Origin: Brachynemurus nebulosus | Lineage: Eukaryota > Arthropoda > Insecta > Neuroptera > Myrmeleontidae | Reading direction: 5' to 3' | DNA length: 64,000 bases | Assembly (NCBI GenBank): GCA_035578155.1 | Contig: JAPWDM010000005.1 | Coordinates: 52,086,454 to 52,150,453 of the forward strand | Shown: in pieces, positions 1-11,882 of the stretch | Numbering within the stretch: position 1 is the first letter of the stretch | How the letters are laid out: each line of letters begins with the position of its first letter | Notes under the pieces: generated by a model | Database searches by the model: none | Told to the model about the DNA's origin: nothing | What the model saw: the letters and a program-made list of their open reading frames with translations, nothing else | Program-made: the position numbers and the translations under genes

Positions 1-651
1 TTGTATAAAAAAAAAATACATGTAGAAAAGAGTAAAATACGACAATATATGAGTTATTTTAAAGATAATACATCTGTTTCTATGGTTACTACTATCTTAA
101 AAATAATAATTCAATTTACGGAGGTTAGAGTAAAACGTGCCAACTCCACTGGAGCGATCGGTACTTAACATTGAGGAAATGTTGGTTCGCTCTATTTTTG
201 TGGGGCAAGATATGATTATTTTAAAGGTCGTAAGTGAAATTTTCGTTAAAGCAACCAAAAAACATTATTATGGTAATAGTAATACTGGAGACAATTACAT
301 ACATACAGAATACTTCAGTAAAATATGATTAAAAGGAATTCTAATTCGATTTTAAAAATAACTGAAAAATATAGGTATCTACATGACGAAACAGCTTTAG
401 ATAAAATTTTTCCCTGCATAGTTTTCCCAAATTTTTCTTAAATATTCATTTATTTAAAGGGGATTCAAAATTATTCATTTTTTGGCCAAATTTAATACCA
501 TGCAAGATTTGATGACATAATTATTTAGGTAGACAATTAAAAATAGAATACAAGAACCCAATATCCTTTAATGGTAAGAAGTTTAAATTTTGTAAGGTGT
601 TTCGGTAGATTAATTAATATAACTTGTTATTCTTAGAATATTATGACTTCG
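1..651. other. AT-rich intergenic DNA, no feature seen
   Basis: Low-complexity AT-rich sequence. The 63-codon open frame at 137-328 has no recognisable motif and no composition shift, so I treat it as chance. I see no repeat boundary before about 652. Confidence 0.6.
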
Positions 652-1488
652 CGGTGTCGTGTCCGGATAGCGCGTGTTTTGACGGCGCGTGTTCACAGAG
701 CGAACACAACTATGGTGCAATAAAAATAAACTGACCAGATGTACAAATAGACATACATTGATAATACAGTGCCGTGCCAAAAATGATATTATGTCATTTT
801 GTAATTTTCAATTTGTTAACAAAATTTAAATTTTGAATGAAAATTCTAGTTTGTTATTTTACTAACTGAATAAGTAATAATTTACTTATATTTAATAGCT
901 TTATACTGATCACGTAAACCTTAGTCATATTTTAATGTCTAATTTTCAATATTAGCTCGTACAGCCAGAGGAAGATTGATTTTAAAGACTTACCTATATA
1001 GCAATTATAAATTCAGAGATTATTGCCTAAATTTTAAATATAAAATAAACTGTTCTGCATCGATTTCAATTAAAAAATATATACTATCCCGGAAACATTT
1101 TACAGGAAAAATTTATTTTTAAAGTTACCATTAACTTAATGTTATTTTCACCGGAAGTGTGCAAATTTGAAGGAAAATTTAAAAATTCGTAATATTTCAC
1201 CAAAGATTACACTAATTAAATATAAGTAAATTATTACTAATTCAGTTAGTAAAATAACAAAGTAGAATTTTCATTCAAAATTTAAATTTTGTTAACAAAT
1301 TGAAAATTACAGGATGACATAATATCATTTTTGGCACGGCACTGTATAGTACCTGATTCTATACAGTACCATATAGTACTGGTCATTTTATTTTATTGTG
1401 TATAGTTTTTTGACTTTTATGCGCTCTTAAAACACCCTATTTACTTGCGCTCTGTCGACACGCGCTCTCAAAACACGTAATCGACTTC
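652..1488. repeat. Large palindromic transposon-like element, copy 1
   Basis: The two ends are imperfect inverted repeats. The left arm holds GCGCGTGTTTTGACGGCGCG (from about 670) and, near 730, AAACTGACCAG. The right arm holds the complements at about 1378-1480, including ACTGGTCA and a GCGCTCTGTCGACACGCGC block. Inside sits a cleaner inverted-repeat core at 767-1344. The same left arm plus core recurs at 54327-54860, so arms and core have been copied as a unit. No transposase is visible, and it is probably a non-autonomous DNA transposon. Whether the core is a separate insertion or simply the better-conserved middle of one long palindrome cannot be decided from two copies. Confidence 0.75.
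767..1344. mobile_element. TA-flanked inverted-repeat core (Tc1/mariner-type MITE)
   Basis: It begins CAGTGCCGTGCCAAAAATG and ends with the complement CATTTTTGGCACGGCACTG, flanked by TA on both sides (765-766 and 1345-1346). The inverted repeat runs about 130 bp (767-899 against 1215-1344), far longer than in a classical mariner. The TA target and CAGT start fit the Tc1/mariner superfamily. The roughly 315-bp middle has no transposase motif. The copy at 54 kb shares the left end and middle but lacks the right arm. Confidence 0.7.
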
Positions 1489-2964
1489 TCTTGAAGAATT
1501 GAAAAATGACCATAAATTTCAATACGTAATCAAATTAATCAATCTCTTTTGAATCTTTTTAACTTTGATCAGAATGATTAAGTAAAAAATTCAGTAAAGA
1601 AGATATCCAAAGTTGTCTTTAGTTTGAGGCTGATTAGATACATTCTAGTTTTTAATCTGATTGACGGAAAGCACTCTTAAATTCGGGTGTTTAAGGTCTA
1701 AATGTTCAAAAAATTATAAGCTTTTATTAATTAATTACATACAAACGAAATTAGACGTTGTTCTCCGATCTAATAGTAAAACGGAACGTTATGTTTAATT
1801 CATAATTTTTGATGTTGTAATTCATTTTTATTCAAACGAAACCTTCATACCAGTGACGACACTATTAAGCTATAAAATTCTAAATATTTATTCCGACTAC
1901 GAAAACAGTTATATTGAGACAAACATTAATAAATATTCGTGTAATATTGATAACATATAAAACTTCAATGTAAATTGCCCCATAAAAATTATTAATATCC
2001 CAACCGATAATATCAATATTTACACAGATTTCATTAAATTCTACAAAAACCATAATCATTTGCCTGATGCGGCTACTAACTGCTCTCTGCTATCTATATC
2101 TAACTATTGCTTTGCTAACTGTTTTATAAACCGGTCTTTATTTATCGTTCCGTTTTTTTTTTTTTTTTAATTTTTTTTTTTATTCAATAAAATAAATAGT
2201 AAGATGCATTATGTGAAACCGGAGAGACTCACTCGCCAGAGAAAAAAGTAGGTCAAGAAGATTGTATAGAAGTTAGTTCGTTTTTAGAAAAAGGACAGTT
2301 AAAATAATAAAAACCAACTTGCAAGCCTTTGAATCAACCCAGCTACTGTGCGTTTTACACAAATAAAAAATAAGAAGCTCAAGGCATCAGCTACTCGTCA
2401 CTGGCGATGGTTTGGTTTGGTTTTAAATGGAATCGGTTCACTCACACATAGTACGCAAATTAAATTGCAAAATTTAAATGATTTGCATACGAGTGCATTT
2501 TATATTATAACGATTATATAATAAAATGCACCAGGTGCATATCCTACCTATAAACATATTTTATATTGACCTTGGTTTGAATCTCACACAATTTTTTTTC
2601 TCTGATACATATAAGCATGATGTTGTCAGTTATAAACCTGTGTGCGAATAATATATACCTATGTAAAATAAAAATATAAGTTGTAAGTATGCATTTAAAA
2701 CTGTAAGTACATTTTAATATATGTTATGTCTCTGTAATAGTTCATTATATTGTCGCTAGAGAGTGGACATTTTAATAAAATAATTGAAACAATTATTATA
2801 AAGTGGATTACCATCTGTTTTAACTGCGTCTTGGCATTTGGGACAATAAACTGACAATAGTTTTTGTACTAAAGTCGAAAAAATTACTTTGAAATCGTTT
2901 ATATTGCAAAATATATATACGTAAATTAAAGCATACCCTTAAAAAATGATATATTGTACAATAA
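1489..2964. other. AT-rich DNA with one small hairpin
   Basis: No gene or transposon seen. It contains a poly-T tract near 2150-2180 and an 18-bp near-perfect stem at 2493-2531 whose outer halves read GTGCATTTTAT and ATAAAATGCAC. The hairpin may be a remnant MITE tip. Confidence 0.5.
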
Positions 2965-3040
2965 GTGGGAAAAGAGGCTTATTTCTCACGAATATGAGTT
3001 TGCTAACAATTCATATGAGTGAGAAATAAGTTTTTCCCAC
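2965..3040. repeat. Short foldback repeat
   Basis: GTGGGAAAA...CTTATTTCTCAC near the left end pairs with GTGAGAAATAAG...TTTTCCCAC at the right end, giving a stem of about 30 bp with a loop of about 17 bases. A related GTGGGAAATTATTTCGCAC block lies at about 3307, which suggests a small dispersed foldback family. Confidence 0.7.
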
Positions 3041-3742
3041 GTATTTTACACTATACTTTTTCTACGAAGACATTTTCTTTCGTAAAATTTACATTAATAT
3101 TTATTTAAATAATAAATAGTAAAATTTTTTAAAATTTATGTCAGTGGTAAGATGTTCAAATTTTTGCCAAAGCATTCTTTGAAACCATGGAAACAATAAT
3201 AAATAATCGACATACATATGTATATTTTTAGAATTATTTATATATATTATCATAGTATTATATATTAAATTAACGGAACAGCCTACTTTTTTATTATATT
3301 AAGCCGTGGGAAATTATTTCGCACGCTCTTTTCCGCACTGTGTGGGCAATTGTTAATTTTTTCATATAATTAGCCGTGCACAAAATGTTACTTTTAATAG
3401 TAGGAGTAGAAAAAATAATTTTTTGTGCATATTATATCTTAATAAAATCTGAAACCACAGAAAATCTCAAAACAAGTAAAACAAAATAAATCGAAGAAAT
3501 TCAACAAATAAGACAACTTAACTCACTTTAACTAAGTCCCCTAAAACTATTGTAATCTTTTCACTTTTACGGTAAAAAAACATTTCATTGTTTATTTCAC
3601 TGTAGGTAAACATGATAAAAATATTATTGGTAAATATTGGTAAAAAATGAAATAATAAAATTTGTTTTAGGTCAATTTAAAAATTTGACAATTTAATTGA
3701 TTTTAAAATCATAATAACGAATTTTTAAATAATAATAGGATA
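3041..3742. other. AT-rich DNA, nothing assigned
   Basis: Only AT-rich filler and a relic of the preceding foldback family near 3305-3325. No coding signal was recognised. Confidence 0.5.
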
Positions 3743-4316
3743 AACGGTATAGTTGTTGGACAGTCAAGAAAAATTTTCAAAACCAAGTACAGAAAAAGTA
3801 CGTGTTGTAACTTTATTTTTAACGAAAAAATTCATAAATAAATTAAGACCTGTCTACTTTAATGTATCATATAAAACTTTCATATTACATATAGGTAAGT
3901 TTCTGAAAAAAAATATTAAAGTTGTACGTGTAGAAAAATACAGTTATTGGACAAAAATTTCATTTATTAATTTCTGGCGTATTTCCATAATCCAAAAGTT
4001 TTGTATCATGCACACAACCTTTTTCCACTCCTTGATCAACCCTTTACGATGATTCACAGTTTAGTAGGATATTATTAAATGATTCTAGCCTTGTCACTCA
4101 CTAAACTTTCTTAACGAACTACCAAGACCACGCTAAGAATGACGTAGTTACAGGTTTCTGTAAATTATGGTTAATTCAGAATGAATTTTCTGAAAATAAA
4201 TACTAGAGGGTTTTGTTTAACTAAAAAATCAGGAAGTTTGCTTTACTATAAGCCTGATAATCTCCAAAAGAGAGTGTCTTGTCCAATAACTATCAACGTC
4301 CAATAACTATACCGTT
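3743..4316. mobile_element. TA-flanked inverted-repeat element with TTGGAC repeats
   Basis: The left end AACGGTATAGTTGTTGGAC is matched by the complement of the right end, GTCCAATAACTATACCGTT, with TA on both sides (3741-3742 and 4317-4318). The motif GTCCAATAACTAT occurs twice in tandem at the right end, and a TTATTGGACA copy lies inside near 3945. A 99-codon open frame covers 3753-4052. It is rich in Lys, Ile and Phe and shows no transposase motif I recognise, so I do not call it a gene. This is probably a non-autonomous Tc1/mariner/pogo-type element. Confidence 0.7.
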
Positions 4317-4374
4317 TACTCTATAAATAATATTACTATAAATTATTTTATTCATTAAATTGTCTTACGTATTA

Positions 4375-5060
4375 AGGCCCATTCATATCTGCAGACACTG
4401 AACGTCACATACACGTATCGTGGCCGACACAACAAATATTCTTTAATGCTTTTCTTATGAACACATTCATACATACAGACAATCCGTGTCTGTGCGGTAT
4501 ATATGAATACACTCATAAGGCCCGATTTACATTAACGCTCTGCTCCCACTCCGATATCACTCCGCTCCAGGTTCGATAAAATATTCTTACACAATAAACA
4601 ATGAGTGGATTCACATTATCGCTCTGATATCGGTCCGATATCAGTCACGGTTGACTCTCGCTCCAATGTCACTCCAATATCAATACCACTCAGGTAATAT
4701 TTTATCGGAGCGATATCAGACTTGTTATGGTTTGTACCTATAGTGTAAACACTTTTTTGATTCCACTCCACTCCGCTTGCATTCAGTTGTTATGAAAAGA
4801 TATTTGTATCGAACTGAGACCGAATTGGGAGTGTACGCAGAGTGGCATTATAATGTCAGTAGAGAACAAATAAGTACCAACATGATATCAGCACTGTAAT
4901 GTGAACACAACAAGATTATATCGAATCGGGAGCGTAGTGATATCGGAGTGAGAGCAGAGCGTTAATGTAAATCGGGCCTAAGAAAGCATTAAACAATATT
5001 TGTCGTGTCTGTTACGATACGTGTCTGTAACGTTCAGTGTCTGTAGATATGAATGGACGT
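4375..5060. mobile_element. Harbinger-like MITE (outer, host of a nested MITE)
   Basis: The left end carries CCATTCATATCTGCAGACAC and the right end the complement of CCATTCATATCTACAGACAC. Flanking TTA occurs at 4372-4374 and 5061-5063, a 3-bp target duplication as in PIF/Harbinger elements. The element is split by a second MITE at 4519-4978. Its own sequence is the left arm 4375-4515 and the right arm 4982-5060, both rich in GACACG and GTGTCTG blocks. No transposase is present. Confidence 0.75.
4519..4978. mobile_element. Nested Harbinger-like MITE
   Basis: It starts GGCCCGATTTACATTAACGC and ends with the exact complement, flanked by TAA (4516-4518 and 4979-4981). The GGCC-type start and 3-bp TAA target suit PIF/Harbinger. 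The interior is crowded with copies of GATATCGGAGTG and its complement (near 4545, 4620, 4670, 4705 and 4940), probable transposase-binding repeats. It interrupts the outer MITE, so it arrived later. Confidence 0.85.
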
Positions 5061-5464
5061 TTACACTCGAGTTTTGTATTTTATCTCAATATATTTATGT
5101 GTTTTACAATCCAAATTTGTTACTTAGAAGCAATTTAAGGAGGAAAACTATTAATCGAAAACAGTCCATAGCTTTGCTGTCACGTTTTTGTTAATAAATT
5201 TGACAGTTCATTTCGTTAAATTAGTAGGCAATGGCAACAAATTTCTGTTAAATTAACACAAATTTATTTGAAAAAATATAAGCCTACCATGTAATATTAT
5301 AATAAGAAAAAAAATTTAAGTACCTGCTCTCCATTCATAAAAATTTATTTGAAATAGAGGCAAGCCTAAGGCCAATAATTAAAAAAATTTAATGAAATTT
5401 GTCCATACAGTGCAAGAGGCAATGAAAACTCACCAGTTTTCCCTTAAATTTTTCATTGCTCGCG
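5061..5464. other. AT-rich DNA with a short direct repeat
   Basis: AAATTTATTTGAAA followed by AAGCCTA occurs at about 5260 and again at about 5340. Nothing else was recognised. Confidence 0.45.
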
Positions 5465-5758
5465 TTCGCCAGAAAATTTTGTTAGCCTAACGTTAGTTAA
5501 CGGAGCTTATACCGTTACAAACCAGAGGGCTCTGATTCGATAAATTAATGCACGTTAAATATATTTTCATGATTTTCACGGTATAAATACTTAACTTTTG
5601 AAGTACAGCCACATTCATAGATTATAGAATCCAGTCACCAAGTTAGAAATTGTTGTTTTAATATCTAATGCATGTTCATTTTTTGAATGCGACCCCTCTG
5701 GTTTGTAATGGTGCAAGCTCCGTTATCTAACGTTAGACTAACAAAATTTTCTGACGAA
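5465..5758. mobile_element. MITE with ~65-bp terminal inverted repeats
   Basis: The left end TTCGCCAGAAAATTTTGTTA, then CTAACGTTAG, AACGGAGCTT and ACAAACCAGAGG, is mirrored at the right end up to CAAAATTTTCTGACGAA. The centre is AT-rich without coding content. Target duplications are not clear, so the superfamily is unassigned. Confidence 0.75.
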
Positions 5759-7792
5759 TTCAGGGAAGAAAAAATTTACCTTTTACAGTAGTAATTTCCT
5801 ATCCGACGGAAATATTTCGAGAAAATTTTATACCTGCCTAGACTTGTAAGTTTTTCCGTATAATTTTACTTAAGTTAAATTGTTTTTTCCATAAAAAAGA
5901 GCTTAGTAAATCCAATTTTCTAACAAATATCAATCTTAATCTGACACAATTTTCAAATGTCTTTAGGTATTCTAATTGTCATATTTAATTTAATTTCTGT
6001 TACTCGTAAATTGAAAGCATAATATTGTATCAGCTAGAAGTCATTACTTTAATAAAAGTTTAATATCTATCGGTACAAAGGTATAAAAATACATTTATTT
6101 TACTTATAAGCTCTTTAAAAAATACAATATTCTTTCAAGATATTAAAAAAGATTAAAGTGAAGAATAAAAATTTTTATTTTAATAAAAATGAAGACGTAA
6201 AATAATATAATATTGTTTACAAAGTGATTATGTCAATACAAAATGTCTTATGTAATAAAGATATTGATAGAATATTGTAATACGTATAAATTTTCATTTT
6301 ATGGAGACTCTTGAATGAAGTATAAATTTTTGTTAAACTTCTGCATAGTTACCAAATAAAATTAGTTTCAGTTACACAAACTGTTTGAAATAATTTACTT
6401 GAATTTTAAAATTAACAGTGTTTCCGCTGCCACCAATTGAAAAAATCGTGCAACAGATTTTTAGCCAGAAGCGTTAATTTACTTACTTATTGATCAGTAA
6501 AAAAAATGAAGTTGACTTATTCGTGAATATATACTTAGAAGAACTAACATAAATTTTATAGTTGGGTCTTCAATGGTCTATTTTGGATCCAGTTCTTTAA
6601 ATTTTACGACATCCTACGAAGTTTCCACATTTCAAGTATTAATTAAAAAACTAAAATACTAGTAAACTTTATATGAAAATTCTGTGTATTTTTTTAATAA
6701 TAGACTTCGGCAATATTTTTTGACTGCGGGTCAAAATTAACTGCGGGGAAAATATGGTTATTAAGGTAGCGTTTCGTGTTAGAAATATTTTTATTTTAAA
6801 ACAATCTTTTATTGAATAACACGATTTTTTATGGGAATTTTATTTGGATCCAGCACTTCACGAACTGCAATTTGCCAAGATTTGGGATAACATATTGTTA
6901 CCTTCTCACTTTTAACGAATCACAAAAGTAAAAACTATTGTTCACTTTATTTTACCAGTAACTATAGACATAATTTCTTAGAAGAAAATTGTTTAATAAT
7001 ATTTTGATATTAATTATTACAATAAAATATATTTTATAAGGAATTTTTTGTATTAATATTTACTTAATTAGCTTTTTACAAACTTCCTTTTTTATTCAAA
7101 ACATTTATAAAAGAAACATATCACGACATTTTTTTATTCTAATTGGTCATAATTTTAATACTGTAATGTTTAACGACTTATAAATTAATTTAATTATTTT
7201 TTATTATAAAAATGACATATTGTAAACTAATGCTCGTATATAACAATTTTGCCTTTTTTTCTCTCCTGTACTATTTTTCCTTTATAAATACGAACACGTT
7301 AAAACATAAACAAAATTCAACCACACCTAAAAATTTCAATCCATATTGGTTATGGTAATATTAGATATCGATAATAAATAATTATTTATAATTAAATGTC
7401 ACTAACAAATGAATATCAATTAAAGATTTATTTAAGATGACAGTTCAGTTACATGATTCATTAAAATATTATTTTTGTTCAAATTAATATTATAAATATG
7501 GTGTAACTTTCATAACTGAATATTTTTCTAAAACATTATTTGAGACGTTAGAGAGTCACGTTGCTTAATAATGTTTTGTCAATTGTTTTCTACCTCACGT
7601 TTCATTTGTCCGCGACACTGGATGCGTATAAATTGACCGAGTTTTTAACTGGAATCAAATATTTTTAAATTTTAGGAAATGACTTTAACATAACTAAGGG
7701 AATTAGCAGTAATACTATTTTAAAAATAAAAATTTATCTGGGATCGAATTGGGGAATTATTTGACAACAAAATACCAGGATAAAGAAATATA
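5759..7792. other. 2-kb AT-rich stretch, no feature seen
   Basis: I looked for inverted ends, motif repeats and coding blocks and found none I can support. Confidence 0.5.
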
Positions 7793-8192
7793 GGGTAAGT
7801 GCGGGAGAGATGCCGCAGTAGCTATATACTTCGTCCGTTTATTGATAGATAGCGCTATTAACGGATTATATGTTTAAAATAAGTTACTTATTTAAGCTGT
7901 ATATGGTACCATTTTTGATTAGTCTATCATTTTAGTAATTATCCAACTTTTTATTATTGAAAAGTAAGTTTTTTAACATAATATTTTATCAAGCATTTAA
8001 TTCATTAGAATTGAAGAATGTATATTTCATTGTTTTAATGAAAATGAGTTTTGTTATTAATTTAGGTATATTTTAAAAGTACTGTATAAAATGTTAGGTT
8101 GGAATTCCGCACTATGCTTGCTATAGCAACGTGCGGCATCTATCCCAACAAAAAGGAGAGATGCCGCATTTAAAGTTGGTATAGATGCCGCA
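7793..8192. repeat. AGATGCCGCA repeat cluster, likely TA-targeted element remnant
   Basis: After TA (7791-7792) the sequence starts GGGTAAGTGCGGGAGAGATG. AGATGCCGCA occurs at about 7808, 8159 and 8183, with an inverted copy TGCGGCATCT at 8132. The GCCGCAGTAGCTATA block at 7812 is mirrored by CTATAGCAACGTGCGGC at 8121. This looks like a DNA transposon with repeated terminal motifs whose right end is rearranged. Its GGGTAA start resembles the MITE at 55860. Confidence 0.55.
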
Positions 8193-8950
8193 TCATATTA
8201 CATGTTAAAAGGTTGTTTGATGAATAGGTAAATTCTGAATGGAAGAAGTTTGTAGTTATGTTAACAGTTTGGTCTACAATCATAAAATTACATAACAGGG
8301 AAGTTACAACTGATACGTCCCCCTCTCCAATTGCTTTAATAGTTGTGAGATTGAAATTGAACTGCTACAGTATAGCTCTACACCTTTAGTATTCACAAAA
8401 TATATTATCAGACCACAATCTCTATTTACAGAGTCGCAGAATAAAAAGTATTCAAACTACCTATCATGAAGTTGTAACAATGGTGGTAGCGCTGAAACAA
8501 AAGAATACTACATATTGTGCATAAACTCTCACAATTTTTTTTTTTTTAATTTTGAGTTTAGGTAAATTATGTTTTAAATAATTTCAACGGCCTTCCGACG
8601 GCCATTAAAAGTTAACCATTAAAATTCCGATAACTATTAAAAGTTTCGTTATTGTATTGAATAGTTATCATAAATTTTTCGTTTCCTAAATGTCAGTCCG
8701 TGTTTGTTTGATATCTTGTAATAGGTACTTTGAAATCTGCCTGCAAAATTCTGCTTTACAAATTCTGCAAGTTATCACATGTATTTGTAAACGTAAATTT
8801 TTTTTATACTGTAAGTCAACACTCCTCCGTAATTACAACTTTAAGTTATACTTGAGCATGCTCTTGATGTGTTTTGGATTTTATATTTTTGAAGTGACAG
8901 CGCGGTTACTCTGCTCCAGAGTGTAATGATATTTGGAAACCGACGATGAA
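8193..8950. other. AT-rich DNA, no supported gene
   Basis: Open frames here, such as the 78 codons at 8690-8926, have no recognisable domain. A mirrored AACGGCC/GGCCATTAAA patch near 8585-8610 is too short to interpret. Confidence 0.45.
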
Positions 8951-9009
8951 TAAGACAAAAGACAACAGCGAAAACAGTATCACTGTTTTCGCTGTTGTCT
9001 TTTGTCTTA
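8951..9009. repeat. Perfect 28-bp hairpin with a 3-base loop
   Basis: TAAGACAAAAGACAACAGCG continuing to 8978 is followed by three bases and then its exact reverse complement to 9009. The stem is unbroken. Such perfection implies recent origin or template-switch repair. The loop is too small for an ordinary pre-miRNA. The 75-codon open frame across it (8946-9173) is best read as a by-product. Confidence 0.9.
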
Positions 9010-9570
9010 CGAAATCTGAATTGGTTGGAAGTGTAACGAAAACTGTAAGGCTACAAATGACACAGGAGGTCTACCCAGTTTTCTTGGCTGCGAACCAGTG
9101 TAAACATACAAGTGAAAACAACGTAAGTCGAATCACTTTTTCCGAATATTTCCACATAAACCGAAGCAGTTAGGCTTCACAAGAGCTTTTAATTTATTTA
9201 AAAAAATTTTAAAAACTTTGTTTAGAGAACGTATACCTGCGAGATTATTTGACTTAATTCCCTAATTTTTTGCGACAATTTTATTATTAATTTCAAGATT
9301 TCTTTCAAAATTGGTGGTTGTTGTTATCGAATTATGTAATATTGTTCAAAAATGTCAGTAAAAGTAATATGTCAAAGCTGCGGTTATGTAATCCGAAACA
9401 AATGACGTACGATTGAGGGATAGTGTCAATGTATTACCTATTTGACGTAACTCGATGAGAATTGCCTGTACCTAATAACCAATCTCTTACATTTAGTTCA
9501 TCCACTTCATTTATTAACAATCAATGTCGACAGACATTATCTATTGACGTAATTTCTAAAAAAAAAACAA
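9010..9570. other. AT-rich DNA, nothing assigned
   Basis: Somewhat more mixed composition than its surroundings, but no inverted ends or coding motif recognised. Confidence 0.4.
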
Positions 9571-9610
9571 AACTACCAAGTGCGTATTGGACACGCATTA
9601 AGCTAGAGTT
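9571..9610 (-). repeat. Copy 1 of the GTGCGTGT...ACACGCAC hairpin motif
   Basis: Read on the minus strand this is AATGCGTGTCCAATACGCAC, a degenerate form of the hairpin found at 15041, 40507 and 42040. It lies in inverted orientation relative to the copy at 15041. Confidence 0.5.
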
Positions 9611-9993
9611 CCCCAGTGGTTAAGAGTTTAGAGAATACAGAGTATTTAAGTATATTTTTGTTGTAGAAAATAACTCACAATTTCTCTCTTAATATTATAA
9701 TCATTCATTACATTTTTTATGTTTTATTATAAAAGGAAATAAAATCCACTCTTCATTTTTAAGCTACGCTTGCGAATTATTAAACTTCAGAGCTTAGTGT
9801 TCCTTTAAAAGGTATAGAAAACTAAGTTGTCACAAAATCACATGTAATTTTGTCGAATATATTATATCTATTCCCAAAAATTTAACCTTGGCGAAATTTG
9901 AGATTTAATTTATAATTTATAATTGTCGAATATGTTTTATTTTAGGTATATTTCTATAATAAACTATAAATAGTTATTTATATGTAACAAGTT

Positions 9994-10092
9994 ACAAAAT
10001 GAAGGTATTTTTTTCACGAGTCATACGTTCGTTTGTCAACAAGGCTTACCGAATTGCACAATTACAACGAGTGAAAAAAACATCTATTTTGC
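9994..10092. repeat. Short foldback MITE-like repeat
   Basis: ACAAAATGAAGGTATTTTTT with CACGAGT at the left is mirrored by ACGAGTGAAAAAAACATCTA and TTTTGC at the right. The 50-bp middle is unrelated to the arms. Confidence 0.6.
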
Positions 10093-10314
10093 AGCTATTG
10101 TATACAACATTTTTTGAAATTCTAAATTAAAATGAATAATATTAATAAAAAATGGAAAAATTATCTCAAGTTATTAAAAGTTTGACAGCTACATTATATT
10201 ATTTTAAATAATTGGTAACTATGACTTACACTGTAATGTTAGTGTGCCTTAAGTAAATAAAGTAAGCCTCCTTGTCGTTGACAGCTATAAAAGTAAGTAT
10301 TTAAGGGGGGCCAC

Positions 10315-10860
10315 TAGTGTGACCGCCTAAAAAAAGGTGATTTTTGGTAATTTTTTTAAAGAAAACTACTATATGGAATGTTTTAATATTTTAAGGATAT
10401 ATTGGTTGATATACAATAAATTCATGGTAAAATTTTTGGACCAAAAGATTGAAAATTAAGTGAGTTATTCGCGATCTCCCAAGGCTCCAAAAAAAAAAGT
10501 TCCTCCACTGCTGCAGTGATAGCGACCTTCACAGTGCCTGAAATCAAAAAAACCAAAGAGCCTATTAAACTAGAAGTTATTGCCCGTACCGTGAACCTCA
10601 ATCGAAAAAAAAGTTAAAATTTAACAAAAAGGCGGAGTTTTTTAAAAAAAAGTTTCAAATTTTGCGCGAAAATTTGATGATTTTTAGTCTGCAAAAATTA
10701 CATTTTTTATTCGATCGGAAAACTGGAGGTTCATGGTACGAAGAAACATGTATGAAAGAAGCTGCAATAAGAATCAAATCGATCGAATGATTTGTCTTCG
10801 AGTTATAACTGCAGCAAATTCGAAAAGTGTAATTTTTTTTACTTTACCTTTTAGTTTTAA
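10315..10860. repeat. Probable TTAA-targeted element, one end visible
   Basis: TTAA at 10311-10314 is followed by GGGGGGCCACTAGTGTGACC, which resembles a piggyBac-type end, but no matching right end was found. Inside, CGTACCGTGAACCTC at 10585 is mirrored by GAGGTTCATGGTACG ending at 10740, together with A-rich and ATCGATCG patches. No transposase reading frame is seen. Without the second end this stays tentative. Confidence 0.4.
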
Positions 10861-11307
10861 TCACTGAGAATTTTTACTAAAATTATTTACGTTATACTCA
10901 CTATAACGGTCATAGTAAAACTAGATGAGCCGTTTAAATGTGCCAGGGTCTAGCTTTTCCACAACATGTGACTGGCAGCCACGTCCAGAAACTTCCGAAC
11001 TATCCACTTTCATACATTTCTCAATACCTCAAAGTTAACAATAACCCTAACTTTATGTGTGCCCGAAATGCACTTTGAACATGCACAAAGTTTTTGATAC
11101 CTATTGAAAATTTTATTACACCTTTATTACTTTCTTTATATATTTGTCATGTTATTAGAATTTCAGTTAATCTTTATATTAAATAACCTTTTATAAAATG
11201 TAAATTTTTTTTAAACGTATGTTTATTTTTACTAGCCTATTAATATTTTAATTATTAAATAACCTCATTAGTGATAATAGAAATAAAAATAAAGAAATAA
11301 TTGAAGG
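10861..11307. other. AT-rich DNA, nothing assigned
   Basis: No repeat boundary or coding block recognised. Confidence 0.4.
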
Positions 11308-11378
11308 GAGTTATCAGGATAAAAGCCCATATACCTTAGTTTACTGGCTAAGACAATACCACTAGGCTACTTTTAGCG
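11308..11378 (-). repeat. tRNA-like SINE or tRNA pseudogene remnant
   Basis: On the minus strand TAGCCTAGTGGTATTG fits the pol III A box (TRGCNNAGYGG). It is followed by CTTAG...CTAAG, which can form an anticodon-type stem around CCAGTAAA, reminiscent of tRNA-Thr(AGU). The B-box position reads GGGCTTTTATCC instead of GGTTCGAATCC, so it is decayed. Its structure fits an old tRNA-derived SINE better than a working tRNA. Confidence 0.5.
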
Positions 11379-11882
11379 AATTCAACCTTTTTACATATAT
11401 CTAGTCCTAAACTTCGAATGTTATTTATCAAAATTTTCCAAAAAAAAAAAAAAAATTTAATTGAAAGTTTTTGTATGAAATACTAAAATAATAACAGACG
11501 GTACAAAAAAAGTGTGACAGACGGACAGATATGACGAAATTATAAGGGCTTCGTAATATATTTCTTCGGGACCCTAAGAATACCACATCATGTATAACGA
11601 TTTTCTTCGGTATTGGCGTGAATACATAATATTAGATATTACCTATATATGTGATGATAGTCTGGCATTTAAAATTTGATAACGATGTTAAACTTATAAA
11701 ACTGAAATTAGCAAATACAACTACATACATACAAACATATAGGATGTGTTTTATACAGTAGAGATGTAATAATAATAATAATGGTTGTGTATTTAAGTAA
11801 ATAACCGAATGACTTCTCACATCTGGTTTATATAAATATACACATTATACAATAGCGGAGCGGCGCGGCGCAGCACAAGTGC
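11379..11882. other. AT-rich DNA with a short GC-rich spot
   Basis: A CGGAGCGGCGCGGCGCAGCA patch at about 11855-11874 lies just outside the next element. The open frame at 11632-11820 (minus) shows no domain. Confidence 0.4.

Noticed and set aside
8946..9173. 75-codon open frame over the perfect hairpin
   Set aside because: The hairpin supplies the open codons. No domain and no splice or promoter context.
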